Of a stretch of DNA of 64,000 nt, positions 7,408 to 15,959 are shown in pieces. The stretch spans positions 1-64,000 of the forward strand of contig LT629697.1 of assembly GCA_900100325.1 (NCBI GenBank), written 5' to 3'. Within the stretch, counting starts at the first letter, position 1, and each line of letters opens with the position of its first letter. This DNA comes from Frankineae bacterium MT45. Lineage in GTDB: Bacteria; Actinomycetota; Actinomycetes; Mycobacteriales; Jatrophihabitantaceae. The notes below the pieces were generated by a model, which searched no databases, was not told where the DNA came from, and was given only the letters and a program-made list of their open reading frames with translations. The position numbers and the translations under genes were made by a program.

Positions 7408-8821
7408 TGGGTGTGGGTTCCGGTGGAGTGGCCGCTGGTGGTGGGGTCGTGACGGTGGTGGCTTGCCACCGGGTTTGGTGTTTGAGGCGGTGGTGGCGGC
7501 GGCATCGGCAGCGGAGGTTGGCCTTGTTGGTGGGGCCGGTGGGGTAGGGGGTGTGGTGGTCGAGGTCGGTGTGTTTCGCGGGGACGGCGCAGGTCGGGAA
7601 GTCGCAGTACTGGTCGCGGGCGATGACGAAGTCGGTCAGGTCCTGCGGTGGGGTGTACCGGGTCCGGCCGTAGTCCAGTAGGTCACCGGTGGCGGGGTCG
7701 GTGAGCAGCCGCCGCCAGGTCCCGGTCGGGTCGGCCGCGATCCGCCGCGCGACAGCGGCGGGTACCGGGCCGTGACCGTCCAGTTCACCGGGGAGGTCGT
7801 TGAGACCCAACAACGTCGTGACGGCGATGGTGACCTGGACGGTGGGGCGGGTGCCATGCTGGGTCGGCACCACCCCGGGACTATTCAACGCATCGACGAA
7901 CACTCTGGTGAACGCGTCCGCTCGCCGTTGATCCGCGGTCCGGGTCTCCCCCGCACACCGGTGCGCGGCCAACGCGCGGACGGTGGTCATCACCGCGGCG
8001 GCGTCCTCCGCCGGCAGCAGCGCCCAGATCTCAGCCATCCCGTCCGGTCGCGGGGTGTGCTCCACTACCCGTTTCGCCACCGCGTCACGGTGCTGCCGCT
8101 CGACACTGACGTGGTTGTGTTTGATGACCGCCCGTTTCACCGACCGGGCGAACAACTGCGCCGTCTGCCCACCACCCCGGGCCAGGACTGAGGTTTCGAC
8201 CGCGGCGAGGACGTCGGGGGCCTCGATGCCGACTGTTTCGCGGGCCACCACGAACGCATGCGCGTCGGTGATCACCCCGCGTTTCAGCAACCCCATCGTC
8301 CCCGGCAGCCGGGTCGCGAGCTGGGTGGCGTGGGACAGTTCGAACGCCGCCACCCGCGGGGAGATCAGCAACGCCGTGGAGACTTCAGCGTTCGCGCATT
8401 CGTGCCCCAACTCCAGACTCAGCCCGTCGTCGGTGACCCGTTCCACCATCACCGCCAACCCCTCCACCGACGCCGCCCGCAACGCCGCCGAATGCCGGCG
8501 CAACGCGATCAACAGATCCACCCGACCCGCCGCGGACAACACCCGCGGATCCAGGACACTAAGCAACCCGAGATCTGCCGGATCCGGATCACACACCGCG
8601 AAATGCCGCGCGAACACCTCCGGGGACGCGACCACATCCAGAACTGTCACCGGGTTATGCGAGAGTTCGGGATGGCGGTCAGCGTCGTCGAGCAGACCGG
8701 CGACACTCTCCGCACAGAACGCCTCACCCAACACCACCACCTCCGGCTCAGGGCACGGCTCAGGGCGCGGCTCAGGGCGCGGTTCAGCGCCGCTACCGGT
8801 GCCGGGCCTGTCCTCGCTCAT
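7205..8821 (-). CDS. DUF222 (13E12-type) HNH endonuclease-domain protein, C-terminus frameshifted
   Basis: 538 codons as read. The N-terminal DUF222 helical domain (about residues 60-330) is followed by a complete HNH nuclease module: RDQYCDFPTCAVPAKHTDLDHHTPYP, then NLRCRCRRHHRLKH, with zinc-type cysteines and the catalytic DH/HH residues present. Such proteins occur in many copies in actinobacteria and are mobile-intron-like or defence-associated; the exact role is unknown. After KHQTRWQATTV the frame becomes Arg/Pro-rich and loses the expected ending, which continues in another frame at 6895-7407. The N-terminus has a short PRPEPRPEP repeat encoded by 12-bp units near 8749-8790. Confidence 0.8.
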   Translation of the reverse strand: MSEDRPGTGSGAEPRPEPRPEPCPEPEVVVLGEAFCAESVAGLLDDADRHPELSHNPVTVLDVVASPEVFARHFAVCDPDPADLGLLSVLDPRVLSAAGRVDLLIALRRHSAALRAASVEGLAVMVERVTDDGLSLELGHECANAEVSTALLISPRVAAFELSHATQLATRLPGTMGLLKRGVITDAHAFVVARETVGIEAPDVLAAVETSVLARGGGQTAQLFARSVKRAVIKHNHVSVERQHRDAVAKRVVEHTPRPDGMAEIWALLPAEDAAAVMTTVRALAAHRCAGETRTADQRRADAFTRVFVDALNSPGVVPTQHGTRPTVQVTIAVTTLLGLNDLPGELDGHGPVPAAVARRIAADPTGTWRRLLTDPATGDLLDYGRTRYTPPQDLTDFVIARDQYCDFPTCAVPAKHTDLDHHTPYPTGPTNKANLRCRCRRHHRLKHQTRWQATTVTTPPPAATPPEPTPNGVPHRPHPPQPHTPTPRPRRRQLGTERPSELRPRTRRPFRRSRRNRRPGQWSPGIQWSRSRGRRMR

Positions 8822-9254
8822 CCTTCAACCGTACACACGTTCGAATCAGCTGGCTACAGACGATCTGCCTATAAATTGGGCACAATCGCGGTTGACCCGA
8901 GTCCTGGAGCTGGGAACTGGAGCTGGGAACTGGAGCTGGGAACTGGAGCTGGGAACTGGAGCTGGGAACCGGAGCTGGGAACCGGAGCTGGGAACCGGAG
9001 CTGGGAACCGGAGCTGGGAACCGGAGCTGGGAACCGGAGCTGGGAACCGGAGCTGGGAACCGGAGCTGGGAACCGGAGCTGGGAACCGGAGCTGGGAACC
9101 GGAGCTGGGAACCGGAGCTGCGTGCCGACGCCGGCCGCGACTCGGGTCTTGAGCTTGGTCTGGAGCATCGCGCGCTAGTTGCGCCCACACGGGGCGGGCG
9201 GCTGCACGGTTCGCGGCGCCAGCCAGCCAGCCAGTTCGACCGCTACCAGCGGCG
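8822..9254. other. 433-bp non-coding stretch dominated by a minisatellite
   Basis: Between the HNH gene start (minus) and the psuG stop (minus). About half of it is the 13-bp array at 8905-9120. Its reading frames are open on both strands only because the repeat lacks stop codons. The 8822-8904 part is comparatively AT-rich (CTATAAATTGG) and may hold the HNH gene promoter. Confidence 0.7.
8905..9120. repeat. 13-bp minisatellite, 16 full copies
   Basis: Five perfect copies of TGGAGCTGGGAAC (8905-8969) are followed by eleven of CGGAGCTGGGAAC (8970-9112) and an 8-base partial copy. Only the first base differs between the two blocks. Such homogeneity implies recent expansion by slippage or unequal recombination. 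Confidence 0.97.
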
Positions 9255-10202
9255 CTAACCCGCCAGCTCGGCCGCTACCAGCGCCGCCACCCGGGCATTG
9301 TTCTCGGCCAGGGCCAGGTTCGCCGGCACGCTCGCCCCGGCGGTCACCTCGCCGATACGCCCGAGGATGAAGGGCGTGACCGCCGCCCCGGTGATCCCCG
9401 AGGCTACGCAGTCGGCGAGCGCCGCCTCCAGCGAGTCGGCCAGGTGCTCGGCGTCGAGTTCGTCCGCGCTTGGGATGGGCACAGTCAGCAGCACCCCGGT
9501 CTGCGGGCGGATGCGGTTGCGCAGCACGTCGGCAACTACCGCCGCCGACTCGACGCGATGCGGCACGGGCAACCCGCTGGAGCGGGTGTAGAAGGCCGGG
9601 AACCAGTCATGCTGCCAGCCCAGAACCGGAACTCCGAAGGTCTCCAGGTACTCCAGCGTCCGGGGCAGGTCCAGAAAGGCCTTGGCGCCGGCACAGACGG
9701 TGACCACCGGATGGTTGGCCAGCGCGTCCAGATCCGCTGAAATATCCCCGCTGATCTCGGCCTGGCGGTGCACGCCGCCGATCCCGCCGGTGGCGAAGAC
9801 CTGGACTCCGACCGCGTGCGCAAGGGCAACCGACGCCGAGACGGTGGTGACGCCGACCTCGATCCGCTCGGCCAGCGCCACCGCGATGTCGCGTTCGGCG
9901 ACCTTCCTGGTTCCGGCCAGCACCCGCAGTTCCTCACCCGGTTCCAATCCGATCCGGGCCTGCCCGTCCACGATTGCGGTGACGGCCGGGACGGCACCGG
10001 CCGCCGTCACTGCAGCCTCGCAGCGCCGCAGTGCCTCCAAGTTGGCCGGCGACGGGAGGCCGAGGCTGGAGAAGATCGTCGACTCCAGCGCCACCACCGG
10101 CCGGCGCCCGGCCAGCGCGTCGCTGACGGCCGCCGAGACCCGCAGTGCCCCAGCCGGAAGATGCGCAGCGTGATCAGTCATACGACGATCATGCCCCGCC
10201 AA
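9255..10202 (-). CDS. psuG: pseudouridine-5'-phosphate glycosidase
   Basis: Cleaves pseudouridine 5'-phosphate to uracil and ribose 5-phosphate. The 315 residues match PsuG throughout: VVALESTIFSSLGLPSPANLE, PAVTAIVDGQARIGL, FATGGIGGVHRQAE, SADLDALANHPVVTVCAGAK, and TPFILGRIGEVTAGASVPANLALAENNARVAA. The true start may be the second ATG at 10181 (MTDHAAH), giving 308 residues. The sugar kinase needed for the first step lies immediately upstream, 24 bases away on the same strand, so the two form a pseudouridine salvage operon. Confidence 0.95.
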   Translation of the reverse strand: MAGHDRRMTDHAAHLPAGALRVSAAVSDALAGRRPVVALESTIFSSLGLPSPANLEALRRCEAAVTAAGAVPAVTAIVDGQARIGLEPGEELRVLAGTRKVAERDIAVALAERIEVGVTTVSASVALAHAVGVQVFATGGIGGVHRQAEISGDISADLDALANHPVVTVCAGAKAFLDLPRTLEYLETFGVPVLGWQHDWFPAFYTRSSGLPVPHRVESAAVVADVLRNRIRPQTGVLLTVPIPSADELDAEHLADSLEAALADCVASGITGAAVTPFILGRIGEVTAGASVPANLALAENNARVAALVAAELAG

Positions 10203-10226
10203 CGAGCCAACGAACGCACAGAGGCG

Positions 10227-11126
10227 CTAGCCCACCGTTCCAGCCGACCGGGCTCCCGGGGTGAGGAGCACCGACCGGGCCAGCGCGTGCCCGAAGCGCG
10301 CACACTCGGCGAGGTCGCTGCGCCCCAGCCAGGCGCTGAGGAACCCGGCGGCGAAGGCATCACCGGCGCCCGTCGAGTCACGCACACCGACCAGCGGCGG
10401 CACCGGGATCCGCAGCTCGTCACCGAAGACGGGGCGGACGACGGTGGGGCCCGCGCCGTCCTTCACCACGGTGGTGGTGGCGCTGAAGCGGTCGCTGGCC
10501 AGATCCAGCAAGGCCGCCTCGTCCATGTTGGCGAAGAGGAGCTGCGGCTGTACCGCATCCAGCAGTTGCCGGAAGCGCTCGACTCCGTAGTCGGCGATCA
10601 TGCCGGTGGAGGAGGCGTCCACCGACACCGGCACGCTGCGGCGCCGCGCCGAGTCGATCAGCCGCCGAACCGATCCAGCGGTGGGCTCGGTGGCGAAACC
10701 GTAGGCCGGCACGTGCAGGCATCCGGCCGAGACGAGCCACATCTCCGACACTTCGAACAACTGGCCGGCCGCGGCCCGATCCGGGAACATGGTGCGCTCC
10801 CCGTCGGCATCCACGATCACCACGATCGTGCCGCTGCGCCCGCGGCGCTGCACTCGCACGTCGACGCCCCGCTCGCTCAGCTCGTTCACCAGCATCTGTC
10901 CCGCCGCGTCCTCCCCGACGCAGCCGATGAAGCGCGACGGAACCAGATCAGCCGCAAAAGACGCCACATTCGCCGCGCTGCCACCCCTGGAGCGGTACAC
11001 CGCCGCCTCGTTATCGGTGCCGCGCTGAACCTCGCGCCCCGGCCAGACGACGATGTCCTCGACGAGATCGCCGACGGAGACGAGGACGCCGGACTCGGCC
11101 TGCCGATGCAGGTATTGCGCGGTCAT
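10227..11126 (-). CDS. psuK: PfkB-family kinase, probable pseudouridine kinase
   Basis: 299 residues of the ribokinase/PfkB fold. The N-terminal signature SRGGSAANVASFAADLV binds the sugar and the C-terminal DSTGAGDAFAAGFLSAWLG supplies the catalytic Asp and anion hole. By itself the family call does not set substrate; adjacency to psuG makes pseudouridine the likely substrate. Start ATG at 11124-11126. The gene would be transcribed first, then psuG. Confidence 0.85.
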   Translation of the reverse strand: MTAQYLHRQAESGVLVSVGDLVEDIVVWPGREVQRGTDNEAAVYRSRGGSAANVASFAADLVPSRFIGCVGEDAAGQMLVNELSERGVDVRVQRRGRSGTIVVIVDADGERTMFPDRAAAGQLFEVSEMWLVSAGCLHVPAYGFATEPTAGSVRRLIDSARRRSVPVSVDASSTGMIADYGVERFRQLLDAVQPQLLFANMDEAALLDLASDRFSATTTVVKDGAGPTVVRPVFGDELRIPVPPLVGVRDSTGAGDAFAAGFLSAWLGRSDLAECARFGHALARSVLLTPGARSAGTVG

Positions 11127-11142
11127 TCACCGAGCTTAGGCG

Positions 11143-12522
11143 TCAGTGGCCGACTCGACTGACCAACTCGGCCCCGTCGCGGGTCAGTGCCCGGGACTGG
11201 CCGCGACGCCGCGCGCCGGCCGCCCGCTCCAACCTGATCTCGCGGAGGTGTTCGAGGAAGTCGACTTGGATCGTGTGCCGCTTGGAGGCGACGTAGCGCT
11301 TGGCGATCGAACGGCGGTAGCCGCTGATCTCTTTCTGCATCTCGGCATCGCTGGGGAGCGTCGCCGTGCCGTCCAGCAGGTCGGCCACCCAACCCGCCTG
11401 CGCTTCGGCCAACGGCATGATCGCGCCGAGCGGCTGGACCAGGCCGACGAAATACAGGCCGGGGTGCTTCGGATCGACGACCCGGTGGTACAGCTCAATC
11501 TGGTTGTCGGGCGCGGTGATCAGGTCGGCGTCGAGGAACGGGAAGGTGATCTTGTAGCCGGTGCAGTAGACGATCCGGTCGATCTCCTCCGAGGTTCCGT
11601 CGACGAAGTGCACGGTGCCGGCGTCGATCCGCTCGATGTTCGGCTTGACGGTGATGTCGCCGTGTCCGAGTCGGGTGAGCAGGTCGTCGGAGATCGTCGG
11701 GTGGGCTGAGGCGATCTTGTGGTCCGGGGCGGGCAGTCCGTAGTCGACGACATTGCCGCGAGCCAGCCGGACCGTCAGCCCGAGCAGCGCCCGCTGCATC
11801 GGGAAGATACGGATCCGGGCCAGCGGCGAGGTGGTGAGGTGGTCGGTCGGTATCCCGAAGACATACTTCGGCAGGACGTGCGCCCCGCGACGCATGGCAA
11901 GGAACGTTCGGGCCGACACCTTGGAGGTCTCTACAGCGATGTCACAGGCCGAGTTGCCGATGCCCAGCACCAGCACCCGCTTCCCCTCGAAGCCGTCGAA
12001 CGTCTTGTAATCATGGGAATGAAGCTGCTCGCCAGTGAACGTCTCGACGCCCGGGAAGGCGGGCTCCGGCATCCGGGCGTCCCAGTGATGCCCATTGGCG
12101 ACGATCACCGCCGCGTAGCGGGTTGTGGTGGTCTGCTCGCTCCCCCGAGCCCGAGTGCTCACCTCCCAGCCACCGCCGCCGGCCGGGACCACGTTGGTCA
12201 CCTCGGTGCGGAACTGGATGTGCTTGCGCAGGCCCCAGTGATCGACGAACTCATCAAAATACCGGGCGATCTGGACGTGATTGGGATAGGTCGGGTAGCT
12301 ATCGTCCATGCCGTAGGAGGCGTACTCCATGATCTGCCGCGAAGTGTTGATATGCAGGGATCGGTAGGCCGACGACATGCCGTTGTCGTTGAGGTAGCGC
12401 CAGTTGCCGCCGACCTCCGAGCCTGTCTCGAAGCAGTCGAAGTCAATGCCTCGACTGGCCAGGACCTGGGCCGCCGCGATTCCGGACGACCCCGCTCCCA
12501 CGATGCAGACCCTCTGATTCAT
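11143..12522 (-). CDS. flavin-containing monooxygenase (class B, FMO-like)
   Basis: 459 residues. FAD-binding GAGSSGIAAAQVL lies near residue 8, the FMO fingerprint FTGEQLHSHDYK near residue 160 (FxGxxxHxxxY), and the NADPH-binding GIGNSACDIAVE soon after; FVGLVQPLGAIMPLAEAQAGW matches the FMO C-terminal block. Such enzymes oxygenate N, S or carbonyl groups with NADPH and O2. ATG 12520-12522 is preceded by GGAGGCGTC, a good ribosome site; a longer frame would run into the divergent TetR gene. It is divergent from a TetR regulator with a palindrome between them, an ethA/ethR-like arrangement. Substrate unknown. Confidence 0.88.
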   Translation of the reverse strand: MNQRVCIVGAGSSGIAAAQVLASRGIDFDCFETGSEVGGNWRYLNDNGMSSAYRSLHINTSRQIMEYASYGMDDSYPTYPNHVQIARYFDEFVDHWGLRKHIQFRTEVTNVVPAGGGGWEVSTRARGSEQTTTTRYAAVIVANGHHWDARMPEPAFPGVETFTGEQLHSHDYKTFDGFEGKRVLVLGIGNSACDIAVETSKVSARTFLAMRRGAHVLPKYVFGIPTDHLTTSPLARIRIFPMQRALLGLTVRLARGNVVDYGLPAPDHKIASAHPTISDDLLTRLGHGDITVKPNIERIDAGTVHFVDGTSEEIDRIVYCTGYKITFPFLDADLITAPDNQIELYHRVVDPKHPGLYFVGLVQPLGAIMPLAEAQAGWVADLLDGTATLPSDAEMQKEISGYRRSIAKRYVASKRHTIQVDFLEHLREIRLERAAGARRRGQSRALTRDGAELVSRVGH

Positions 12523-12610
12523 GACGCCTCCGCTGTCTCTCCGCCTGGCCGGCCGGACTTCGCCGGCCGGAACTCGATCCCAGTACCTCTTGCCCAATTG
12601 TGACCGGGTG

Positions 12611-12627
12611 GTCATACTCACTATGAC
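12611..12627. promoter_or_regulatory. 17-bp palindrome, candidate TetR operator
   Basis: GTCATA-CTCAC-TATGAC is a perfect 6-bp inverted repeat in the 125-bp space between the divergent monooxygenase and TetR genes. It starts 89 bases before the monooxygenase start and ends 20 bases before the TetR start, a good position for autoregulation and control of both directions. Binding is inferred. Confidence 0.55.
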
Positions 12628-12647
12628 AGCGAGCAGACGGGTACGCA

Positions 12648-13313
12648 ATGCCAAGATCAACTTGGGTGAATCTCGACGAAGAGCGCCGGGGGCGGGTGCT
12701 TCTCGCTGCCATGTCGGAGTTCGGCCGGCGGGGCTACTCCGGCGGCAGCCTCAACGTCATCGCCCGGGAAGCGGGGGTGGCCAAGGGGTCACTCTTCCAG
12801 TATTTCTCGGACAAGTTCGACTTCTTCGCGCACGTTGCCGAGCACGTCTCGCTCAACATCTACGCCGCGCTCGCGCCGCACCTCGACCGCTCGGAGGCGC
12901 AGGCTGCCAGCGAACTCGGCTTCGTCGAGAACTTCACCCGGCTCGTCGAGGTGTGGATCGACTACATGAGCTCGCATCCGCTCGAGCGCGGCGTCACCGC
13001 GGCCACCAACTTCGAGCTCGATCCACAGATCCGCCTGGCGGTGCGGGAGCCGGTACATCGCCTCTATGCGCAGGCTCTTCGGCCGATGTTCACCGACGCG
13101 GTCGCGGCCGGAGAGCTGTCGGAAGCGACGGACATCGACGCACTGCTCAGCGTCACCATCCTGCTCCTGCCCCACCTGGCCCTGGCCCCGTTCGAGCCGG
13201 GGCTGGACTCCGCGCTCGTGCTCTACGGCGCGAGCAAGCGGGTCCGCACCGCGCACGCGCGCCGTCTCGTCGCCGTCGTCCTCTCCTCGGCATCGATTGG
13301 AGTCGCATCTTGA
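12648..13313 (+). CDS. TetR-family transcriptional regulator
   Basis: 221 residues with an N-terminal TetR helix-turn-helix: RVLLAAMSEFGRRGYSGGSLNVIAREAGVAKGSLFQYFSDK in the usual 45-residue layout, then a helical ligand domain. It is divergent from the flavin monooxygenase and is the first gene of a plus-strand unit with the GMC oxidoreductase (4-base TTGA overlap). It probably controls both directions through the palindrome at 12611-12627. Its inducer may be a sterol- or ketone-like compound, judging only by the enzymes around it. Confidence 0.88.
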   Translation: MPRSTWVNLDEERRGRVLLAAMSEFGRRGYSGGSLNVIAREAGVAKGSLFQYFSDKFDFFAHVAEHVSLNIYAALAPHLDRSEAQAASELGFVENFTRLVEVWIDYMSSHPLERGVTAATNFELDPQIRLAVREPVHRLYAQALRPMFTDAVAAGELSEATDIDALLSVTILLLPHLALAPFEPGLDSALVLYGASKRVRTAHARRLVAVVLSSASIGVAS

Positions 13314-15100
13314 GCGATCACTACGACGTCCTCGTCATCGGATCGGGCTTCGGGGGGAGCGTCAGCGCGCTGCGCCTCACCGAGAAGGGGTATCGGGTCG
13401 GCGTCCTGGAAGCTGGGCGCCGATTCGCCGACGCCGACTTCCCGAAGACCTCGTGGCACGTGCGCGACTACATCTTCGCGCCGCGGGCCGGCTGCTACGG
13501 CTTCTTCCGGATGACGCCGCTGCGGGATGTCCTCATCCTCACCGGGGCCGGGGTCGGCGGCGGCTCACTCGGGTACGCGAACACCCTTTATCAACCACCG
13601 GATTCTGTCTTCGCCGACAAGCAGTGGGCGCACATCACCGACTGGCGCGACGAGCTCGCCCCGTACTACGACCAGGCCCGGCGCATGCTCGGCGTCACCA
13701 CCTACCCGGGGATGACGCCGTCGGATCGGGTGATGCGCGAGGTCGCCGAGAAGCTCGGCTTCGGCGACACCTTCCAGCGTGCGGACGTCGGCGTCTTCTT
13801 CGGATCCAACCGGGGTGACGGCACCGGCGCGCGACCAGACGTCGATGCCCCAGACCCGTACTTCGGCGGGGTCGGTCCGGCCCGGCGCTCCTGCACGCAC
13901 TGCGGCGAGTGCATGACCGGCTGCCGCCACAACGCCAAGAACACCCTGGTAAAGAACTACCTTTATCTGGCTGAGCAGGCCGGCGCCGAGGTGCATCCGA
14001 TGACGACGGTGCACACCGTGCGTCCGCGCCCGGAGGGTGGCTATGTGGTGCTGACGCACCGGACCGGCCGCGGTCGGAAGGGGGCGCGTAGCCACGCTCG
14101 GCGATTCACCGCCGATCAGGTCATCTTCGCCGCCGGCGCGCTGGGCACGGCGAAGCTCCTGCACACGCTCCGCACCGACGGTTCGCTGCCGGCGATCTCG
14201 GAGCGGGTCGGGAAGCTCACCCGCACCAACTCCGAGGCGATCCTCGCCGCCCGCAGCAAGGTCCCACCAGCCGACGGGGGTAACTACTCCCGCGGGGTGT
14301 CGATCACCTCCTCGATCCACCCCGACCCGTCGACGCACATCGAGCCGGTGCGCTACGGAAAGGGCAGTAATTTACTGAGCCTTCTCGGCGCGATCCTGAT
14401 CGACGGCAACCCCGAGGGGAAGGCCCGCTGGCGGCAAGCGGCGACGCAGCTGTGGCGGCACCGCCGGGAACTCGCCGGCCTGCACAACCCCAGGCACTGG
14501 TCGGAGCAGACGATCGTCCTGCTGGTGATGCAGAGCCTGGACAACTCGATCACCACCTCGATGAAGTCCCGCTTCGGCTGGCGGCGACTGAGCAGCACCC
14601 CCGGCGAGGGGGAGCCGAACCCCAGTTGGATTCCGGCCGGGCATGAGGTGGCCCGTGAGGTGGCCACCACGATCAAGGGGACCCCGTCGGGGTCACTCGG
14701 CGACATCATCAACATGCCGGTCACCGGGCATCTGATCGGTGGCTGCGCGATCGGCGACTCGGCCACGACCGGTGTCGTCGACGCCTATCAGCGCCTCTAC
14801 GGCTACCCGGGGCTGCACGTCGTCGACGGCTCGACGATCTCGGTGAACCTGGGCGTCAACCCCTCGCTCACCATCACCGCTCAGGCCGAACGGGCCGTAT
14901 CGCTATGGCCGAACAAGGGCGAGGAGGATCGGCGAGCACCGCTCGGCACCCCGTACCGGAGGATCGCACCGACCCGGCCCCGAGCGCCGGTGGTGCCGGA
15001 GGCCGCACCCGGAGCACTGCGCCTTCCACTGCTCCCGCAGGCTTCCCTTCAGCCGCGAACCGACGTCAATACCGAGAGCACTGCACTGGAGTCGAGATGA
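13310..15100 (+). CDS. GMC-type FAD oxidoreductase, cholesterol oxidase (ChoD)-like
   Basis: 596 residues if started at TTG 13310-13312, which overlaps the TetR stop by four bases; the next residues SDHYDVLVIGSGFGGS place the FAD-binding GSGFGG at residues 11-16, as expected for a true N-terminus. It has a Cys cluster CTHCGECMTGC (Cys195, 198, 201, 205) followed by RHNAKNTL, typical of the ChoD-like subgroup of mycobacteria, and the C-terminal HVVDGSTISVNLGVNPSLTITAQAER block. It likely oxidises a 3-hydroxysteroid or similar alcohol. The last 70 residues are Pro/Arg-rich and poorly conserved. It overlaps the next gene by ATGA. Confidence 0.85.
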   Translation: MSDHYDVLVIGSGFGGSVSALRLTEKGYRVGVLEAGRRFADADFPKTSWHVRDYIFAPRAGCYGFFRMTPLRDVLILTGAGVGGGSLGYANTLYQPPDSVFADKQWAHITDWRDELAPYYDQARRMLGVTTYPGMTPSDRVMREVAEKLGFGDTFQRADVGVFFGSNRGDGTGARPDVDAPDPYFGGVGPARRSCTHCGECMTGCRHNAKNTLVKNYLYLAEQAGAEVHPMTTVHTVRPRPEGGYVVLTHRTGRGRKGARSHARRFTADQVIFAAGALGTAKLLHTLRTDGSLPAISERVGKLTRTNSEAILAARSKVPPADGGNYSRGVSITSSIHPDPSTHIEPVRYGKGSNLLSLLGAILIDGNPEGKARWRQAATQLWRHRRELAGLHNPRHWSEQTIVLLVMQSLDNSITTSMKSRFGWRRLSSTPGEGEPNPSWIPAGHEVAREVATTIKGTPSGSLGDIINMPVTGHLIGGCAIGDSATTGVVDAYQRLYGYPGLHVVDGSTISVNLGVNPSLTITAQAERAVSLWPNKGEEDRRAPLGTPYRRIAPTRPRAPVVPEAAPGALRLPLLPQASLQPRTDVNTESTALESR

Positions 15101-15765
15101 GCAGCGAGTACCCGCCGGAACCCTGGCACCTGGCCGGGCAACTGCACACCTCCGTCTTTCTCGTGCCCTTCGCCGACGTGATCGCGATGCTCCCCGGCGC
15201 CCCGTCGCAGGGCTTGCCGCCGGGCACCCGGCTGATCCGTCTGGGCGGCAAGTGCATCGTCGGGACGGCCTGGGTGAACTACGAGCCGGGCGGGGTGCTG
15301 CACTACCGGGAGCTGATGTCGACCGTCCTGGTACGCAGCGGGTGGCGGCTGCTCCCGAGCATCACCCACATCTGGGTAGATAGCGAGGCGTCGCGGGCCG
15401 GAGGTCGGGCACTCTGGGGAATCCCCAAGCATTTGGCCGATTTCTACTTCTCCGATGACGCGGCCTCACCCGGCAGTACCCGGACGCGGGTCCGCGAATT
15501 CACGGCGGCGGAGCAGTCCGGGGCGATCGCGTCGGGCACGGTCCGCGGTCGCCGGCGACTGCCCTGGCGACTCCCCGTGCGCTTCCGCGTGGTGCAGCGC
15601 CTGAACGGACGGGCGAAGATCACCCCGGTCCGATCACGGGCAACGCTCGGGCTCTCTTCGGCGACGTTCCAGGCCGACGCTCGTGGGTCGCTGGGCTTTC
15701 TGGCTGGGCGCAAGCCCCTCCTCACCCTGACCATGCACGACTTCGACATGACGTTCGGCGGGTGA
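15097..15765 (+). CDS. acetoacetate decarboxylase-family protein
   Basis: 222 residues. The conserved core GTAWVNYEPGGVLHYRELMSTVLVR ... SEASRAGGRALWGIPKHLADF matches the ADC-like fold seen in many actinobacteria, where the true substrate is usually unknown; the REL and WGIPK blocks are diagnostic. The ATG at 15097 overlaps the preceding stop codon (ATGA), showing translational coupling with the GMC oxidoreductase. With the TetR gene it forms a three-gene operon. Decarboxylation of a beta-keto acid made by the upstream oxidase is an inference. Confidence 0.82.
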   Translation: MSSEYPPEPWHLAGQLHTSVFLVPFADVIAMLPGAPSQGLPPGTRLIRLGGKCIVGTAWVNYEPGGVLHYRELMSTVLVRSGWRLLPSITHIWVDSEASRAGGRALWGIPKHLADFYFSDDAASPGSTRTRVREFTAAEQSGAIASGTVRGRRRLPWRLPVRFRVVQRLNGRAKITPVRSRATLGLSSATFQADARGSLGFLAGRKPLLTLTMHDFDMTFGG

Positions 15766-15776
15766 CTTAAATGCAG

Positions 15777-15954
15777 AACGCGGCTCCGGACACAACTACG
15801 TCCGAAACCGCGTATCTACATCGGTAGCGCGCTAGCTGAGCGGTGCCCTGATCTCGTCCCCCGACTCGATCAGGCCGGTATACACCGAATCCCCCGAGAC
15901 GGTGAACTACCCTGCCACTCTGCTGCGCTGCTTGCCCTACTCCCCAGTAGGACG
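15777..15954 (-). ncRNA. candidate structured small RNA with G-run loops (copy 1)
   Basis: A proposed transcript of about 175 nt running leftward from the promoter-like block at 15960-15989. In order on the minus strand it would fold CCTACT-GGGG-AGTAGG (15936-15951), a CACCG/CGGTG stem with a GGGGG-containing loop (15883-15904), CCTGATC..GTC-GGGG-GAC..GATCAGG (15847-15874), and finally the terminator-like hairpin at 15779-15812. No protein frame explains the region. A second locus with the same parts is at 44380-44597. Read on the plus strand the loops are C-runs, recalling 6C RNA, so the strand is an inference from promoter and terminator placement. Confidence 0.5.
15779..15812. terminator. 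hairpin ending RNA copy 1 and the ADC-like operon
   Basis: Outer stem CGCGG/CCGCG and inner stem CGGAC/GTCCG, separated by a 3x3 internal mismatch, with an 8-base loop. On the minus strand it is followed by TTCTGCATTT, modestly T-rich. It lies 14 bases after the ADC-like stop codon, so it may serve both strands. The flanks match the hairpin at 44386-44424. Confidence 0.6.
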
Positions 15955-15959
15955 AGATC

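Noticed and set aside
8846-9190. Open frames on both strands over the 13-bp minisatellite (Gly/Trp-rich or Pro/Ser/Gln-rich).
   Set aside because: The repeat contains no stop codon in any frame, so openness is meaningless, and there is no ribosome site or homology.
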